Position numbers and translations under genes: made by a program. The notes beneath the pieces are model-generated. The model saw nothing but the letters and a program-made list of their open reading frames with translations. It was not told the DNA's origin and did no database searches. A stretch of DNA of 64,000 nt, taken from Myoxocephalus aenaeus (taxonomy: Eukaryota > Chordata > Actinopteri > Perciformes > Cottidae). The stretch is taken from NCBI GenBank assembly GCA_038501785.1, contig JBAMJR010000156.1, positions 492,501-556,500 of the forward strand, in the 5' to 3' direction. Below are positions 62,040 to 64,000 of the stretch, piece by piece; within the stretch, counting starts at the first letter, position 1; every line of letters begins with the position of its first letter.

Positions 62040-62435
62040 TATATACTTTATAATAAGTCACCGCTTGCTAGATGTTTATCTACTTCACACTTCACATATT
62101 ACATACATAACTTGCATTTTTGCACTCTCCTATTGTTTGTTTATTGTTTGTTTATTTACACCTCACACACTTAATATACACATACATACTTACTTGCACT
62201 TTTGCACTTCTACTGTTTAAGTTTAATTTAATTCCTAAATTAATACTCTGTTCTTTTTTCTTTTCTTTCATCCCAGCTATTTTTATTTTATTTTTTATTT
62301 TTATTAGTATTATTATTGTATATATCTTTCATCCCTGCTATTTTGATATCTTATTTTCTGTCTGTAAATTGCTGCTACTCGACACCAAATGTCCCCTTGG
62401 GGATTAATAAAGTATATATTCATTCATTCAACTTT
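62040..62435 (+). mobile_element. 3' end of a fish non-LTR retrotransposon
   Basis: AT-rich tail with TTGCACTTTTGCACTTCTAC-type motifs. It ends CCCCTTGGGGATTAATAAAG followed by ATTC repeats (TATTCATTCATTCA). The CCCCTTGGGGA..AATAAAG terminus plus short tandem tail is characteristic of fish LINE 3' ends. Clade not resolved. Confidence 0.6.
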
Positions 62436-62520
62436 GTCAGTTGTCAGTCTGAGAAAAATAAATGTAATGCCATACATCTTTTATCTGCTTTAAATGGAAT
62501 AAAGCTCATATGTCAGGTGC

Positions 62521-62550
62521 TCTTCTCTCTTTCTCTCTCTCTCTCTCTTT
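62521..62550. repeat. (CT)n microsatellite, imperfect
   Basis: CT repeat interrupted by TTT. Confidence 0.85.
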
Positions 62551-62760
62551 TCATATATATATAAATAAATTGTATTTGTTTACCTTTTTTGGAATCCTTT
62601 AAAGCATCTGCAACCACTAACCGTTAGCCGTCATGCTATTGCAAGTGTTACGTCAATGTTGTGCCATTGCTATAAAGAGCTGTGGCATTGTGACATGTTG
62701 GCAGCATGCACATTTATGCTGACCACAATCATCAATATGGCACCCAGATGTCATCGTCAG

Positions 62761-62761
<1 letters not shown>

Positions 62762-62795
<34 letters not shown>
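62762..62795. repeat. (CA)n microsatellite
   Basis: About 17 CA units. Confidence 0.97.
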
Positions 62796-62797
<2 letters not shown>

Positions 62798-63363
62798 GTC
62801 AGAACCCTCCTGCAAACACCTATGCCTCCAATCATGCATTTATGTAAGCAATTTGATAATTTTCAGAATATTTTTATGTGATAATTACATGTTGACGGTG
62901 AATCATGTATAATGTGGTTCCACTGAAACACTGAGTCATGTGTCGTGTGGGTGGCATGAGTTGGCAACCATCAGAATTTCTCCTGATTTGACTTTCTCGA
63001 ACTTCACTAGCTTTCTTTTATTTCTTCACTCCTCTATCTCCACTCCATTGTGTTTATTCCCTCTTCTCCTGTTTTCTCTTTAAGCTAGGACACACACACA
63101 CACACACACCAACACACACACACTGTGTGCATTCACTGTTTCTGTTATGCTATCCAATGGCCTGGAGGCTCAAGCGAGGACAGGCTTGACTGTTGTTGGC
63201 CTGATATCAAGAAATACCTGATGGTCTCCACACTCATGCCAGGACTCATTTATGAAGCAGGAAACTGTCAACAGCTTCACTAATAAAAGCTGTAAGTATC
63301 ACTCTCATGTGCATTGTCATCTAAGAACAAGGGAGTTGTACTAGCAGACTACTCTGAAGTAAC
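62796..63363. other. Unassigned non-coding sequence
   Basis: Two short CA runs lie near 63089-63123. No gene is recognised. Confidence 0.6.
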
Positions 63364-63572
63364 CAGTGGCGGCTGGTGACATTTTTTTTGGGGGGGGGCG
63401 CAGTTGGGCGTCGCGGTTTAAATAGCACTCCACAATGAGAAGAAAAGAGGTTTGGAGTAGAATCTTCTAAAAAACAAAGCTTTATTTCAAGAAAACACAG
63501 TGCTCAACACTGTCCAATAACAACTATCAACAAACTGTAACTTTGGGCATGAGAGGTTCAGAGCAGAATGGT

Positions 63573-63722
63573 TTAAGAAACATTCAATGTGGTGGCCAGA
63601 GCAACTTCAGGGAATACATTGACGTAGCATTCAAACTGGGGGCCCTGCAGTAAGGTGGCACTGGTGAGGTGGTCTTTGAAGGCAAAGCGTTCCCTGGTGT
63701 GTCCAAGTATGGTGTCACAAAC
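63573..63722 (-). CDS. Terminal exon of a hAT-type transposase-like gene (partial)
   Basis: A minus-strand acceptor (TATTTATCTGTAG) opens a 49-codon segment ending in TAA at 63573. It reads CDTILGHTRERFAFKDHL, then TSATLLQGPQFECYVNVFPE and ALATTLNVS. The pattern RF..H..SA.LL....F..Y...FP..AL resembles the region found in fish hAT proteins of the zinc-finger/DUF4371 type, but this protein ends soon after, so the C-terminal dimerisation region is missing or the exon is alternative. An AATAAA signal follows about 90 bp downstream. Upstream exons lie outside the window. Family assignment is from motif memory. Confidence 0.5.
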   Translation of the reverse strand, partial: VCDTILGHTRERFAFKDHLTSATLLQGPQFECYVNVFPEVALATTLNVS

Positions 63723-63887
63723 CTACAGATAAATATATAGAGAGAGACAGAGACAGTAAGATAAGTTGTGGGGAAATATCTACTACAAACAGGCTTCATA
63801 CTACAGACAAAAAACTATGTTTTGTGTGTCTTGATGGCTCAGCAACATAGACAAAAGGCCAGGAGCCACCTTGATGGCTGTAGCTAT

Positions 63888-63888
<1 letters not shown>

Positions 63889-63940
<52 letters not shown>
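63889..63940. repeat. (CA)n microsatellite, about 26 units
   Basis: An uninterrupted CA repeat, inside the inferred intron of the hAT element. Confidence 0.97.
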
Positions 63941-63943
<3 letters not shown>

Positions 63944-64000
63944 AACTTGTTGGGGGTTGAATTGGTATTTTAGATAAAGTTATAGTCTGATATGATATCC

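Larger units (their letters stand above)
63364..64000 (-). mobile_element. hAT transposon, 3' part, continuing beyond the window
   Basis: The right-hand terminus of a minus-strand element lies at 63364 (CAGTGGCGGCTGGTGAC, reading inward). Behind it, in minus-strand order, come a coding exon (63722-63573), a polyadenylation signal (AATAAA, complement of TTTATT at 63481-63486) and the terminus. The outside 8-bp flank is GAAGTAAC (63356-63363); its partner would be beyond the window. CAG-starting termini and 8-bp duplications are hAT features. Confidence 0.6.

Overview
The window is animal nuclear DNA, almost certainly from a teleost fish. It has no bacterial-style gene packing. It is rich in long (CA/GT)n, (CT)n and (AT)n microsatellites, and it carries repeat families typical of fish: an L2-type LINE/SINE tail, an L1/Tx1-type LINE ORF2 remnant, hAT elements, an LTR-retrotransposon solo LTR and piggyBac-like MITEs. 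I recognise no complete host gene. The setting looks like a gene desert or very large intron with unassigned exon-like islands. All family names come from recognising motifs by eye; no database search was possible. Layout: 1-2550 holds a hAT-type MITE (929-1354, perfect 8-bp target duplication) and a perfect 26-bp-arm hairpin (2395-2450). 2553-13372 is the dominant object: one piggyBac-like element bounded by TTAA on both sides, in which the left terminal inverted repeat is tandemly amplified into a satellite of about 10.2 kb (roughly 450 units of 21 or 23 bp). About 0.6 kb of ordinary element body and the right terminus follow. An unexpanded sister copy lies at 45261-45797, inside a solo LTR (44934-45847, 5-bp duplication AAAGG), and shows the ancestral state. 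13.4-24.3 kb is unique sequence with microsatellites, several perfect hairpins and a probable hAT relic near 18.4-18.85 kb. From 24.3 to 54.0 kb, four copies of an unusual foldback element (about 305-370 bp, TA-flanked, packed with GCTAGC and GCA/GCT motifs) occur at 24336, 32106, 42548 and 53738. The last one interrupts an L1/Tx1 ORF2 remnant, which gives the pre-insertion reading frame. 38.3-39.5 kb and 48.7-49.1 kb hold nested fish repeats and an inverted pair of an unclassified repeat. The right edge (63364-64000) enters a hAT element on the minus strand, with TIR, AATAAA signal and a terminal coding exon. Possible host coding segments are weak and rest only on splice-like borders and open frames: minus-strand islands at 23440-23562, 46253-46381 and 48448-48588, and a plus-strand Pro/Gln-rich pair with a signal-peptide-like stretch at 57333-57796. 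They are candidates, not genes. The most noteworthy finding is the satellite born from a transposon terminus. Every unit carries TTAA plus the terminal repeat, its commonest variants sit at its only CpG, and it has been further enlarged by kilobase-scale duplications.
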